A stretch of 64,000 nt of DNA from Whitmania pigra (Eukaryota; Annelida; Clitellata; Hirudinida; Haemopidae): assembly GCA_021613335.1 (NCBI GenBank), contig JAJTWR010000182.1, positions 1,035,001 through 1,099,000 of the forward strand, read 5' to 3'. This document shows positions 1-11,133 of this stretch, in pieces. The notes under the pieces are model-generated. The model saw only the letters and a list, made by a program, of their open reading frames with translations, was not told the origin of the DNA and did not search any database. Positions within the stretch are counted from its first letter, which is position 1; every line of letters starts with the position of its first letter. A program made the position numbers and the translations under genes.

Positions 1-74
1 TTCTGTCCGGCTGATTAACTTAAACTTTGCTTTAACAGCCAACTAACAGTTAATGTCCAAAACAATGTATTAGC

Positions 75-188
75 AGTTATTATTACGTATTAGCAGCTGA
101 TGTTCAATAATTAGTTATTATTATGTATTAGCAGCTGATGTTCAATAATTAGTTATTATTATGTATTAGCAGCTGATGTTCAATAGTT
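75..188. repeat. 38-bp minisatellite, three units
   Basis: Three head-to-tail copies of a 38-bp unit that begins agttattattaygtattagc and ends gttcaatarтt-like (last unit has one change near its end). No gene is visible around it; the first 580 bases contain no convincing exon. Confidence 0.9.
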
Positions 189-454
189 TATTGAAAAGCC
201 CGCCATTCGATTCGGTCTATTGTTCTATTATTCGTAGCATCTCCGATTCTTCTGCCTCTCACTTTCTTCGAAGCTCCTGACATGCGCACTGAGGTGGCAT
301 GTTAATAAGTTATCTCCTTCTCTAATGGACTCTCAATGCCATTCCTGGCAGTCCATCTACAGTAGCGGAGTTAATGGATAAGAATTTCCTATTTAGAAGT
401 AGCATCTGTTGGATGGGACCGCAGGGGGTTGCTGAAGAAAATCTATAGAAAGAT

Positions 455-520
455 TGACCGAGTAGTTAATTAGTTAATTAGTTAGCTAGTTAGTTAGTTA
501 GTTGGTTGGTTGGTTATCTG
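455..520. repeat. TTAG/GTTG tetranucleotide tract
   Basis: A run of gttaattagttagctagttag followed by gttg units forms an imperfect tetranucleotide microsatellite just upstream of the first recognised exon. A similar short ttag run recurs near 5227-5243. Confidence 0.7.
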
Positions 521-592
521 TTGGGATGGTTTGTTGCTTGACTATTTAAGCTTCTGGATGCTTAAGTGAAACCTTTGCATAACGCAGACAAC

Positions 593-931
593 ATGGCACT
601 GAAGAGGGGCATGATCCTCGAGACCATGCTCATGCCTACCATGTCGACCTGGCTCAGCCAACAATCACCCTACCTCGGTCAGACCACGGCATCAAGTAAT
701 TCTTCCTTCTCTACTCGGTCTTTCGAAACTTTTCCTTAACTAAAGAAAAACTTAACTCACGTTAATTTTATTTTTTGTTTGTTTTTATTTGTATTTTTGT
801 TTTTTTTTTAAGTTTATGTTTGCTGTTTGGCGTGACTGGGTAGTTTTATTTTGTTGCCAGCCGTTAAAAGTTATTGCAGACAAGTGCCGAAATAACGTAC
901 AAGTAGACGCTGATCGAAGTGGGTGGTGGTT

Positions 932-993
<62 letters not shown>

Positions 994-1491
994 TACGACA
1001 ATGCGATGAGTTGCCGGAAACGACCTAACAGTAACAGAGCTCACGTGATCATGGAAAAACCCGGGTCTGAGTTTCAATATCCGCATCTCCGATGAACAAG
1101 AAGTTAACCGTGAAAAGTGTGGAAAGAGTGTTGGAAGAGAAAACGTTCTCCCGCAATTGTGTGATTAAGCACCGTGACGTGACGACATCATCGAAGCCGT
1201 CCGAGGTAACTGATGTCTTTCCAGCGCAAGATGGAGTGTTTCAAGTCGTCTGACGTCACAGCACAGCCCTGGGCAACCAGTCCTTCATCATTGGTCGCTA
1301 ACAATAGAATTATTGATAACATCGGCATTATTTTATCGTGGCGTTAGTGCATCACTCGGGTCGAACGTTGCAAAAGTTACCTTGCCTGACGAGTACTCTG
1401 ATTTAAGTACCATAAATAGAAAACAAATGGATAAATGGAAGAAATATATATTTATTCAGAATATATTGTATAATCTGTTGCCATCATCATT

Positions 1492-1540
<49 letters not shown>

Positions 1541-3237
1541 CATCATCATCATCATCATCATCATCAACATCATCATCATCATCATCAACCCCACTTTCTT
1601 AGAGTCTCTATCACTTGGAGACAGAATCTCTTAAATTAAAAAGAATTGTTGGGAGTGTTTTATTTTTAATTCAAATGAAACTAATTGACATCTTCTGTTG
1701 ATGTTCCTACATTTTTTCCACTTTTAATTCTTCTTTTTTTTATGGGAAACCTTTTCTTTGGAAACACAAACTGCCTCTAATTCTCGCCCAAGGCCAAAAT
1801 GCAAAAATTGATGTTGAGGTCGATATTGAACTGCAATGTCGTGATTTACGCGCCATAGCATCGTGACGTATGTAACAATTACTCAGGAGTTCAAATTTTT
1901 ATCAAATTCTCTGATAATATCGTTTTATCTTCATGCGATTAATTTCCCAATTAATGGCTTAATAATTAGTTGTGTAAATTTAATTAGTCGAAGATGAATT
2001 TAGCATTTTTTAATTTTTGAAATAAAGAAATTTGGCAGACTCCTTAATACCGATGTCAATGTGACGTGTCGTTTGCTTCCGACAGATTGCTTGACTCCGG
2101 CATCGTCGACGTCCTCGTCTTCGGGAGCTTTCCGCAGCAAGGAGCAGGAGCACGCAGCCATGCAGCAGGGCAAATACTTGGGGGGCAACGGGGCTCCCCA
2201 CGGTTCGTCCACCACGGACTACCTCGGGTGTCTCTCCCAGCTGAGCAACAGCATCCTCTCGGACGACTCGAGAAGCACCTACATCAAGTGTGAGAACAGT
2301 AGCAACAGCAGCAACAGCAACAATGCTAACAACGTCAACAGCAACAACAACAACAACACCGTCAACAACCACCAAGACCATGTGTCGTTTCCCCCCACGC
2401 CCATGGGTAGTCAGATGAGCAACATTTGCACCCCGTTGGACGGCCAGTCCCTTCACCCTCGAACGCCGTCGGACGGCAACCCGCACACCTCCCCGGAAGC
2501 TCTCCTCCATCCTCAGACTCCGAGCGAGTGTCTCCTACCCAAGACCCCCCTCGAAGTCGGGGCGAATCCTTGCGTCAATTCTGTCGGCAACTTCGGCGGC
2601 AACGCGTCCGGCAGCATGTTGGATCAGAAGAAGGGCAAGGCTGCCGGCAAGAACTCGTCCGGCTACTCGAATTCTCCGTCGAAAGTGGACAACCAGTCGC
2701 ACGAAGAGATTGCATTGAAAACCGAGGAAGACATCGACTTTTCCTTCGATTTGAACTTAGAGTCGCTCACTGGTCAAGATGTCAAGGACAGTTCCACGTT
2801 CGAAACGTCGTCGAGTGCCCTGGTGAGTTGCCGAAAGGCGATTTTATCCTGTTTTTGTTCTTGCAATCCTGCTGTCAGTCACCAAGTAATTTGAACTTCA
2901 CTAAATATAATGCATTCAATGAATGTTCGGCCATCAAAGCCTACTAAAGAAATATTTCCGTGGTCTCGGAGGTCTTTTGATCTAAAGATTGTCTAACATT
3001 CATTCATTTATTGCAAATCTTTTGACAAATTTATTTGAAACATCAACACGTCAGACGATATTTTCAAATTCTACAAATTAAAATTTATATCCGATAAATA
3101 TTTTTACATCCGAGTTGCTTGTTATTTTCCAGGCACTTCCCGAATCGTTCGACGACGACCTCTCTCTGTATCTCGGTCCGTCGGTGAAGAAAGAACCGCC
3201 GTCGACAAATGGAGACGATCTTTTACAGTTCTTGTGA
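593..3237 (+). CDS. C-terminal part of an Asn/Ser-rich acidic probable transcriptional regulator (3 exons seen)
   Basis: I do not recognise the family. Three exons join in frame: 593-695 (phase 1 donor gtaatt), 2086-2822 (acceptor ccgacag, donor gtgagt) and 3133-3237 (acceptor ttccag, stop TGA). The first visible Met is at 593, but an acceptor-like cgcag lies directly before it, so upstream exons may exist outside or at the start of the window. The protein is low in complexity. It has an Asn/Ser tract, then a stretch with about six Ser/Thr-Pro sites (PPTP, CTPL, RTPS, HTSP, QTPS, KTPL). It also has three sumoylation consensus motifs (IKCE, LKTE, VKKE) and two acidic-hydrophobic patches (DIDFSFDLNLESL and a C-terminal DDLLQFL). 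Such composition is typical of transactivation domains; the function is inference. Confidence 0.6.
933..991. repeat. (ATG)n microsatellite in an intron
   Basis: About 19 uninterrupted tgatga trinucleotide units. It lies in the intron of the first gene, and its complement (atc)n recurs at 1491-1588. Confidence 0.95.
1491..1588. repeat. (ATC)n microsatellite
   Basis: About 30 atc/cat units, with interruptions near the end (aacatcatc). It is in inverted orientation to the array at 933-991 and in the same intron. Confidence 0.95.
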
Positions 3238-6189
3238 TAATTTCAGTCCCTACTAACCATGACACAATCATTGCAAATGTACAGCCTCCTACCGATCGGA
3301 TCTTGTTAATAATCTTCGTATGCATTTTTTTGGCTCTCGTTATCTTCGGGACTTGCGGTGCAGACGGACGGAAGTCCACTGCAAGCAATAGGTGCGTGGT
3401 CTCGTCGTACCCACGAATGTCGGCTCTTTCGGGTTGAATTAAAAATGTGAATATTGTTTCATCATCAACTGTTGCAAAGCTCGTTCTCACAATCAATGGC
3501 TGACCGTTGTTCATTATCGAGCTGTTTAGTGCATTTTCTTGTACATTGTTTTAAGAATCGCGCCCACGAACCTGTACTTTTTCCAGAAGAATTGTTGGCT
3601 CGATGGCACAAAAACGTTAGCGGATATTTCGGATTTCATGCGAACACCGTCACTCGGGGACCGACCCTCCCTCGGCTGCATGCGGGACAAACTTGGCGGA
3701 TGTTGGGACGAGATGTTTATCGTTTCTTTCATCTCCGCAAGTCTTGTATTTAATTGTGATGTTTCACTTTATTGTTGGTCAACATAGAGCCTCAAACCTG
3801 GTTTGAAACTTCACGTTACGCTGCGCCAGATGCACGAATTCTTGAGTTGTGAGTGGTAATTTTGATTAACGTGCGAATCGTGGAGGCCGATGTTACTTTC
3901 TGAGAAAGATCGGGTCATGGAATGTTTTCCAAAGCTCTCTAAATTATTGCACTCTCGGTTGGAGAATTAGCGATCCGGCAAGTATTTGTGGGTGGAAAAC
4001 AAATCGGGTAAAGTTTGAGATCTACATTTGAGAGGATTGTTATGATGATAAGTTGCCGTTTACTTATTAAGTTTATTGAAAAAGATGACTGGCTAGCGTG
4101 TCTATTTGAACTTTATTAAAACTCAAGGAGAAAAGGGCCCCACGAAGCAGACGCTTACGATTTTGCTTTTTTGTAATGCTTTAATTCCACCGATTATCAC
4201 GGCGTAAGAGTTTGATATTTTAATGTTGGCACGACAGAACAACAACTTTAACAAAAAGACATGGTGATAAATAGATTTGGAGGTTGAACTTACTCAGCCG
4301 CTTTATGAAGTTCAACTAGCGACGAAACCAAGTGACGTTCAAGACAGGTTGAAAGTGTCTGAAATGCAAAAGAATTGAAAAATATTTCCGTTGTAAATGA
4401 CGATTCATTTATGTCTGAGTTATGAGTTTATTATCACAACTTAATCTATTTAAGCAGGATCCTCGCGCATAGAAATTTCGAAAAATCTCGATTGTTCGTA
4501 GGCCACGCTGGGAATTGAACCAGAAATTCGTAATTTAATTAAACTTGCATTTAAATTTTGCAACGAGAAACGAAAAATATAAATAAGAGCAGATCTACAA
4601 ATTTTGGTTATATTGCTCGACTAGTGACACCTAACGAAAATTTAAATTTTAGAATAAATGCATAAAGTTAAATATTATTTACACATGTAAATATACATAA
4701 ATTATGTGATTTTACATAAATTTGAATAATTGTAAAAAAAATTGATATAAAAGATTATGCAATTGCAAGATTTAAAGAAAAAGCTCAGAAACGAGATGAT
4801 AAACAGGCTGAGGACATTATTAAAATTCTAGAACTACTATTACTACTGCTGGTGACCTCAATGGCTGGTATCTTTAAAGGAATTTATAATAAGTAACTTA
4901 TTTTTATAAAGACATTTAGAGCAAATATTTTATAGCTCTCAAGTCATTCTCTGAATATTAATTATGCATTGGTGAACCGACTGATGGGTGGACTGCTAAA
5001 AAAAAGATAAAATGCGTCAAGGTATAAAAATCTATAAGATATAAAAAAATTTAGCCCTCCATTGTCATTAGCAATATTCATTGTCCTTAACTGTATTGGT
5101 TAATGGCTTTGATGGCGTGTTACATTGCGCAACGATTTTCTTTTATGCGTCCTATCAACGGATTGAATGCAAAAAAAAAAGTATTACACATCAAATTGAC
5201 TAAGCCACTCAATTCCCGATTCATGGTTAGTTAGTTAGTTAGTTCTTTATTAACGTCCATTTTATAATCAGATGATTAGGACGGGATTCATGGTTTACAC
5301 AGGATGCTTCATATCACGTCTGCACTTGCACGTTCACCCCGTGACTCACCGGCGCGAACAGCAACTCTTTTGAAGTAATTAAGCTTAACCGACAGGAAAG
5401 TTCTACTTTGTTGCCCTACGTCAGCACAAAGAACCTAGAAATTAATAAAGTCTAATTTTTAATGATAATCCTTAAATTAATCACGCTCCCCACCCTCACG
5501 TCCAACGTGTACCATTTTATCGATTAATGCTCTGAAAATCCTTAAGTTAATCTAGATGCCACGATCACAACACAACCATTGCACGAAGTATGAGCCTCCC
5601 AAACCTGATACCCAAATAAAATCGAAAAGACTTCAAACAGGTCTAAATTGTGTATTGTTGGCCTTCGACTAACATTGATGCAATTACTTGAAATAGCTCA
5701 TTGTTTCGGCACATACGTCAACCCCGACACAAACGAAAGAATACAACAACTCTGAGAAACAAGTAAATCCCTCTTCTCTCAACAACAACAACAAAAGGTT
5801 ATAAAGCATCTATTTGTTTCTAAAAAACAATCTCTCACTAAGGTGTCATACCTTAAGCAAACCATCAGATCTATCACAATTAGATAGTAGCACAAACGAC
5901 AGTCCTGCAGCGATAGGGTAAAAGGTATCGAGCAAGAGAGGAATGAGATTCTCTTAAACAAACAAAAGTAAAATGTTGAGATTCATGGCAGAGAACTAAT
6001 CCTTACACAAAACAAATCCTTGCAAACAACAATGCATAGTGGTATTTCTCTAACAGAAAACAAAACAGTTTTTGTGAAGCCAAAGTCATTGGTAGCCTTA
6101 CGACCGACAGGGCACAGTTTAACAACTTCGGCAAGCGGCTCGACGGAGTAGACACGTTGTCGGCGGTCAAACGTTCGATCGAGTCGCGA
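3238..6189. other. Intergenic, no gene seen
   Basis: I see no exon with credible coding character here. The region is AT-rich and probably holds the 3' UTR of the preceding gene. Near 4500-4521 the minus strand carries ggttcaattcccagcg, which matches a tRNA B-box, so a tRNA-derived SINE remnant is likely. The tail of another SINE lies near 5236-5300. Confidence 0.5.
5236..5300 (-). mobile_element. Fragment of tRNA-derived SINE family B (3' tail)
   Basis: The plus strand reads tttattaacgtcc followed by agatgattaggacgg, matching the 3' part of the SINE B copies at 13800 and 43013 in reverse orientation. The tRNA-like head is missing or too decayed to see. Confidence 0.5.
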
Positions 6190-7229
6190 CTAACACCCGA
6201 AGTCGAACGAAATCACGTCTTGAAGCTCCTCTTGGACAACCACTTTCTTCTTTTTAGGCTTGCTTTTTGATGGTTTTTTGTTTTTTGATTTCTCGGGCAG
6301 AGTCTTGGCCGAGGCTTCGTCGGAATCTTCCGTGACGTCGCTCGAACTGTCCAACTTTCTGAAGATGTTTGCACGTTCTGCATCGGAGATGAGTTTCTTC
6401 GTGTCGAAGCTCCTGGGTGCTTCTTCTGGCAAGGCTTCGTCGTCGCCGTCCTGATCGGGATAATTATCGACGTAAAAACCTTTGCGACTGGGCACGTGTT
6501 CCTCGTCATCTGTCAGAGAGGTCTCGCTGGTGTAGTGTTCTTCATTTTCAATAGAATCCTGAATCACGTACTCGTGCACTTTGACGACCTCCTTGAACGT
6601 GGCATGCCTCTCCGAGGAGTGGTGGTACGTGGGATCGGTCTGTGATTTTTTGAGGATGGTTGGCAGGCATTGATGCGACGGCATAACGCAAGAACACGTC
6701 TTCGACAGATCATCTTCGCTGGGTTTGCCCGAGGAGGAATTTTCTTTGTCGCATTCCGAGTCGTCCGAGTTCGGGTTGTCTCCCACAAAGAAAACTTTCT
6801 TGGCCGTTTTGGCAGATTCACGGCCATTATTTAATACTCTGTTGTGGAGAATTCGCCTCCAAATGGAAAAGAAGCGTTTCTTGGATTTAATAAGTTGTTC
6901 ATCCATTTTCATGTTTTTCTCAAGGTTGTTAAGTTTCAAGAAAACTCGTGAATTCTGAAGAGCTAAAGCCGATCTGTGATCAAAATCATCGATAGTCAGC
7001 AAGTTTTACAAAAAAAAAAAGTGCAAATCTTATCACTTTATGAGTCCTAAACGATCACAAAGCTAAGCCTAAATATGGAATTAGAAGGTGAACTAACATG
7101 AGTCGTTTCAAAAGTCTGTCGCTCGAACTGTTGAGATTCATCTAAATTCAAGGAATGAATTTGCGAAACGTAGCTAGAAACACGAAAATGCCGACTCAAA
7201 CTCATATTATACAAACACTCTGAGGCCAT
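6190..7229 (-). CDS. Unrecognised two-exon gene, acidic middle and Lys-rich C-terminus (about 298 aa)
   Basis: Exon 1 runs from the ATG at 7229 to 7098 (donor gttagt) and exon 2 from 6954 (acceptor ctcttcag after a poly-T tract) to the stop at 6190. Both junctions are phase 0, so the frame is kept. An alternative start at 7002 reads through the likely intron end and is less attractive. The protein has no signal peptide or membrane segment. It has a basic stretch near residues 60-75 (KSKKRFFSIWRR), Asp/Glu/Ser-rich segments and a C-terminal lysine run (KSKPKKKKVV) that could be a nuclear localisation signal. A motif RHATFKEVVKVHEYV stands out as conserved-looking, with HATF loosely resembling a PP1-docking RVxF motif. 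I do not recognise the family. Confidence 0.6.
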
Positions 7230-7499
7230 ATATTTAACACGCGTTCTAATTTCGCGTTGCTAAGTGTAATTCACGTGCCGACCGTCCTCGACCTAGTTAG
7301 GCTCTCGACCAATTAGGGAGCTCCTCTTCAATTTCACGTGAGATTCACGCTAGATGCAGAGGCCTCGTTGATGTTTAAAGCTGTAATATTTACTCTTATT
7401 TTCGGACGTGTAAGTTTGTATTCAGTGGGAGAGAATAAATTGGAGATGTCTTTTAAGAATAAAATTAAATTAGGAGATTATTTAACAGCGTCTGCTTTC

Positions 7500-7585
7500 G
7501 GAGCTGGGTGTAAACATGGCGTACACTAATCGAGAGCTGATTGCTGCGGATGCGGGGGTTCGATCCTCGGATTTTTCCAAAAATT
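7500..7585 (+). mobile_element. Possible tRNA-like SINE remnant
   Basis: gggttcgatcctc at about 7557-7569 fits the tRNA B-box, and an A-box-like tggcgtacact lies about 40 bases upstream. No cloverleaf with a good acceptor stem could be drawn, so this is a remnant at most. Confidence 0.3.
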
Positions 7586-7589
7586 CTCC

Positions 7590-8055
7590 GCCGTTCATTT
7601 TTGCCACTGTTTAAAAGTTTTGCTTGGGTCCATGTTTACAATAACAATGGCTGGGTATGTCGAAAGAGAAACCTATTTACCAAAGCAATCTCAGCAACCA
7701 CGTTTTAAGAAAATTAATGTGCGGAAGAGTAGCACTGACGTAGAATGTGCAAATCATGACGTGGGGGAAGTTTTGAGTTCATTGCGATTGTTCAGGGGGT
7801 TGAAACCTAACATTCGGTTTGTTCGTGATCACCATGAAACTGAATAGTTAATGAAGACATCTTTGATAACTTCCGAATTTAGGAAATTCTAAGGAAATCC
7901 AAGAATATGCAAATTTGGCTTAAATAGCTAAAGTCTCGAAAATATGAGAACAAATTTTATCCGAGTTTTTTTGTAACCTTAATATTTTTGCAATTGCGCC
8001 ATCATTACTTTGTTGACAAAACTTTCTGAGCTTTTGATTACGATTTATGGTTACT
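7590..8055. other. Intergenic, no gene seen
   Basis: A 75-codon open frame (7620-7847) is present, but it has no splice context or recognisable motif and was not called. The tandem duplication described below begins near 8060. Confidence 0.4.
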
Positions 8056-9511
8056 CTTGGGTAATAGTCATGTTTTCAAGAATTATTATAATTATTATTA
8101 TAAAATCAGATCACTTGAAGCGGGTGATCAGAAGAATGCATACATTCTTGACAGTTGAAGCCTTTATCATATTACCATATTGATGATAATGTTTCGGATG
8201 GTAATGGTAAAGTATCCTCCATTTTTCGACATCGCTCCACAAAGTTATTTCAAATCTAAAGTCGATAAATTCCGAGTAAAGTTTTCAATGTTTTCCATCT
8301 GAATACATGTATCGAATGTTTTTTAAAAAGTAACCGGCTGTTTATTATGAATGGATGTGATTCATAGCTGGTCATGATACCCGATGTTACTGCTTTGTAA
8401 ACGTAAATATTGTCGGAAGATGCAATCTTGGTTCAACCACCTAAGTTTCACTTTCTTTGTGAAACATAAACTCGTAAATGACTTACTGTTCTGACATGAA
8501 ATTTCCTTCTAAGAGGAAATATAGAGTAATACTAATTATTAACATAATTGGTGGTTAAATAATAGCAAATAACATAATAACGTGGTTAAATTAATTTTAT
8601 CCATTAATCAGTATTGATATTAACATCTTATTGCACTTAAATATGGTCCACCATTTTTAGCTTTCTATCGTCTAAAATCTAATGAAATGGGACGACGCAG
8701 TTGCGACATAAACAGAAAGTCCTATTACACGAACAGACCCATTAATTACCTAGCTATAAGTAGATAAATAATTAAGCGATAATTGTAGTTAGCCAAGAAT
8801 AAAAGCAGGAATATTTGATGCGCAGTAGTGTGAGTAATTTTATGTTAACGACAAGTCGACCCTTGTCGTCAAATGTTCTATTTTGAGCTGACAAGTGATT
8901 TATGTTTTGAAGATTTTCTTTTAGTATCAACTCACTCTCATATTTATTTTCGCTCAAACGCATTTTCATGGTTATTGCGAGACTATTTACAGACTCTGGT
9001 AAAACCAGACTTGGACTAATTGATACGAAGGCGAGAGATGGTGATCTAGATGAAGCCGATTAACTTTTAGGTTGTGCAATCAGGACTAGAGTTAATTGTC
9101 TGAGACTGGCCTGTAATTGTCATCGGTGTTGACATAATAATCCCCATAATGGTGGCATTAGGGTGATATTAGAACGCTGGTGATGAAGTGGTGGGTGATG
9201 AGGTTGAAATGGTACTTATGATTAATTACTTACGAGTTGTATAACTAATTCTAATATAAATAACAACCAATAACTTAAAATAAAGTATTCATTCATTACA
9301 TTTACTTTCAGTAATAGACTGGCCAATCTTACGACCAGTAATAAGGTTGTGCTTTGATTACACTTTTACTTATTACATGTCACGCATATTCCGTGTATTA
9401 GTGTTATTTTATGCAAACACATTAAGCTTGCTCCAAATTTATTGAAGCTTTAATAAAACAAAAAATATTTAAGATGTTTTTGTAACTCGTCAGAAGCGCA
9501 AGAGAATCGCG

Positions 9512-9670
9512 AGGTTCCCTGACTTTTGCTCAAATGGCGATAGCTCACATGGCAGTTGCACACACAGACTGTTGCTCACATGACTCATGTGCGCAATAAT
9601 CTATGTGCGCAACTGCCATATGAACAACCGTCATGTCAGCTATCGTCATTTGAGCAACAGTCTGGTCACC
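9512..9670. mobile_element. Foldback MITE with 8-bp target-site duplication
   Basis: The 159-bp insert is a long imperfect inverted repeat. Its left end reads ggttccctgactttt then gctcaaatg, and the reverse complement of its right end reads ggtgaccagactg then ttgctcaaatg. The palindrome continues to a centre near cacatgactcatgtg. It is flanked by direct repeats gaatcgcg at 9504-9511 and 9671-9678, and the homologous place in unit 2 (near 12286) has one gaatcgcg and no insert. An 8-bp duplication fits hAT or P superfamilies. No coding capacity. Confidence 0.85.
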
Positions 9671-10140
9671 GAATCGCGCATCCCTTTCATGCCTCAAAGT
9701 TGCTTCACTAACCTCTGGAAATTACTGTTTGAATTAATTATGTTATTTTAACTGATTTATTTTGTAAGAAATACTTTAATGTTGTCTCACATGAAGGAAC
9801 AAATTTTTGTATATTACTGGAGATGTTAATTATGATTGAAACCACAAAATTGAGGCTTCATGCTTTAACGAATGTGTTTTCATAAATCAGACATAAATTA
9901 AAAAATAAATTCTAAGAGAGGTGCATCAATAGTTCAAATTAATCCTCTTGGAAAGAACATTATTATATGATGTCCACCAGATGAGGGCCTTGCTATTTAT
10001 GAGTCTCAACTCACAATTGTTCAGAATAATAGGAAATTTAAAATGTAAAAACTTCAAATAATTTTTTTTAGTTCGACGCAGGTATTGCAATTTATAAAAA
10101 TGATGTTCTTAAAAGCCAATCTCGGAAATTAAGATTAAGA

Positions 10141-11133
10141 TCAATCGTGTCGACTTACAATGTTTATTTTTTTAAAGCTTTCATAAAACATTTTTATGGA
10201 ACCGCTTTTGAAACCATAAATGAACGGATTTATGCAACTGGTGGACATCCCGAAGAATAGAAAGATGTGCCATTCTTTGGTGTCGAGGCTGAAGTCACTA
10301 CAGCATCCTATGTTCAACAAGATGAAGTAGATGGATGCTGGAAACCAGAGGATGACAAATGTCATCGTGATAAAGATCATGGCCTTCAAAATTTTCATTT
10401 GATTTTTGTCATCCTTGACATCTTTGACGTCGGTTTGACCAGGTTCGATTTTGATGCTTTTCCGAATTATGAAAATAATACTGACGTAGGAGAATATGAA
10501 GACGACGACTGGAATGGCATAAACGACGAGAGTGTAGTAAATCGCAAAAGCATCACCGTCACGTTTCGATGGCCACTTGAGGAAAGCACCACAATTATGG
10601 CCAGAAAAATCCGTCGAAACCCAGGTCGTTGGGATGTTCCTCAAAGTAGAGTCAATCCAGAGAAAAACGATGCTTCCCCAGGTGATCCAAGTCCACTCGC
10701 GCTGATGGTTTCTGTGCCAGAGGGGAAACTTCACGAGAACGAATCTTTCTACAGAGATGAAAACTAGATTCGTGACCGAGCCGTTGAGGCAAATCCACAT
10801 GCAAGCTTCGCTGCCAAGGAGGAGGCACAGGACTTTGTGCGTGGTGCCAAAGAGTTTAACCTGAGCCATCTTCCAACTGTATGTTATGATGATAAGCACC
10901 GATGATGCGAGATCGCAAATCAGTTGACTGGCAATGAATAGGGATTTCCCTTTCGACGACATTGACACGAGAATGTAAAGTACAAATCCATTGACAACGG
11001 TGCCTGTGATTCCCAAGAGGACATTCAATCCAAGAAATGGAAAGTCTAACGCACTCTTGGAAATGTTATGACTGAACGATGGATCAGACGTTAGTTCGGT
11101 AGTATTGAAATTTTCGAAATTCATATCTGACAT
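10141..11133 (-). CDS. Rhodopsin-type (class A) orphan G-protein coupled receptor, copy 1 (330 aa)
   Basis: A single intact exon encodes seven hydrophobic segments at roughly residues 30-55, 63-87, 102-130, 146-165, 197-222, 248-272 and 289-311. Class A hallmarks are visible: Cys at the top of TM3 and a partner in loop 2 (GHNCG), ERF in place of DRY after TM3, WFP in TM6 in place of CWxP, and NPFIY for NPxxY in TM7. N-glycosylation sites (NTTE, NISK) sit in the extracellular N-terminus. The ligand cannot be told; a peptide-receptor-like function is only a guess. A strong acceptor (ttttttcag) abuts the ATG, so a 5' UTR exon or an extra N-terminal exon may exist. It is a near-identical sibling of the gene at 17632-18639. 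Confidence 0.9.
   Translation of the reverse strand: MSDMNFENFNTTELTSDPSFSHNISKSALDFPFLGLNVLLGITGTVVNGFVLYILVSMSSKGKSLFIASQLICDLASSVLIIITYSWKMAQVKLFGTTHKVLCLLLGSEACMWICLNGSVTNLVFISVERFVLVKFPLWHRNHQREWTWITWGSIVFLWIDSTLRNIPTTWVSTDFSGHNCGAFLKWPSKRDGDAFAIYYTLVVYAIPVVVFIFSYVSIIFIIRKSIKIEPGQTDVKDVKDDKNQMKILKAMIFITMTFVILWFPASIYFILLNIGCCSDFSLDTKEWHIFLFFGMSTSCINPFIYGFKSGSIKMFYESFKKINIVSRHD

Noticed and set aside
1491..1588. Poly-Ser/poly-His frame as a coding region
   Set aside because: It is only the translation of the (ATC)n microsatellite.
2000..2510. Long open frames on the minus strand and in other frames across 2000-2950
   Set aside because: They overlap the well-supported plus-strand exon 2086-2822 and reflect its GC-rich codon pattern; no independent start or splice context.
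7620..7847. 75-codon frame on the plus strand
   Set aside because: No motif, no splice signals and no polyadenylation context; such lengths occur by chance in this DNA.
10267..10767. 166-codon frame antisense to GPCR copy 1 (and 17764-18273 antisense to copy 2)
   Set aside because: Shadow of the receptor codons on the opposite strand; conserved only because the receptor is.
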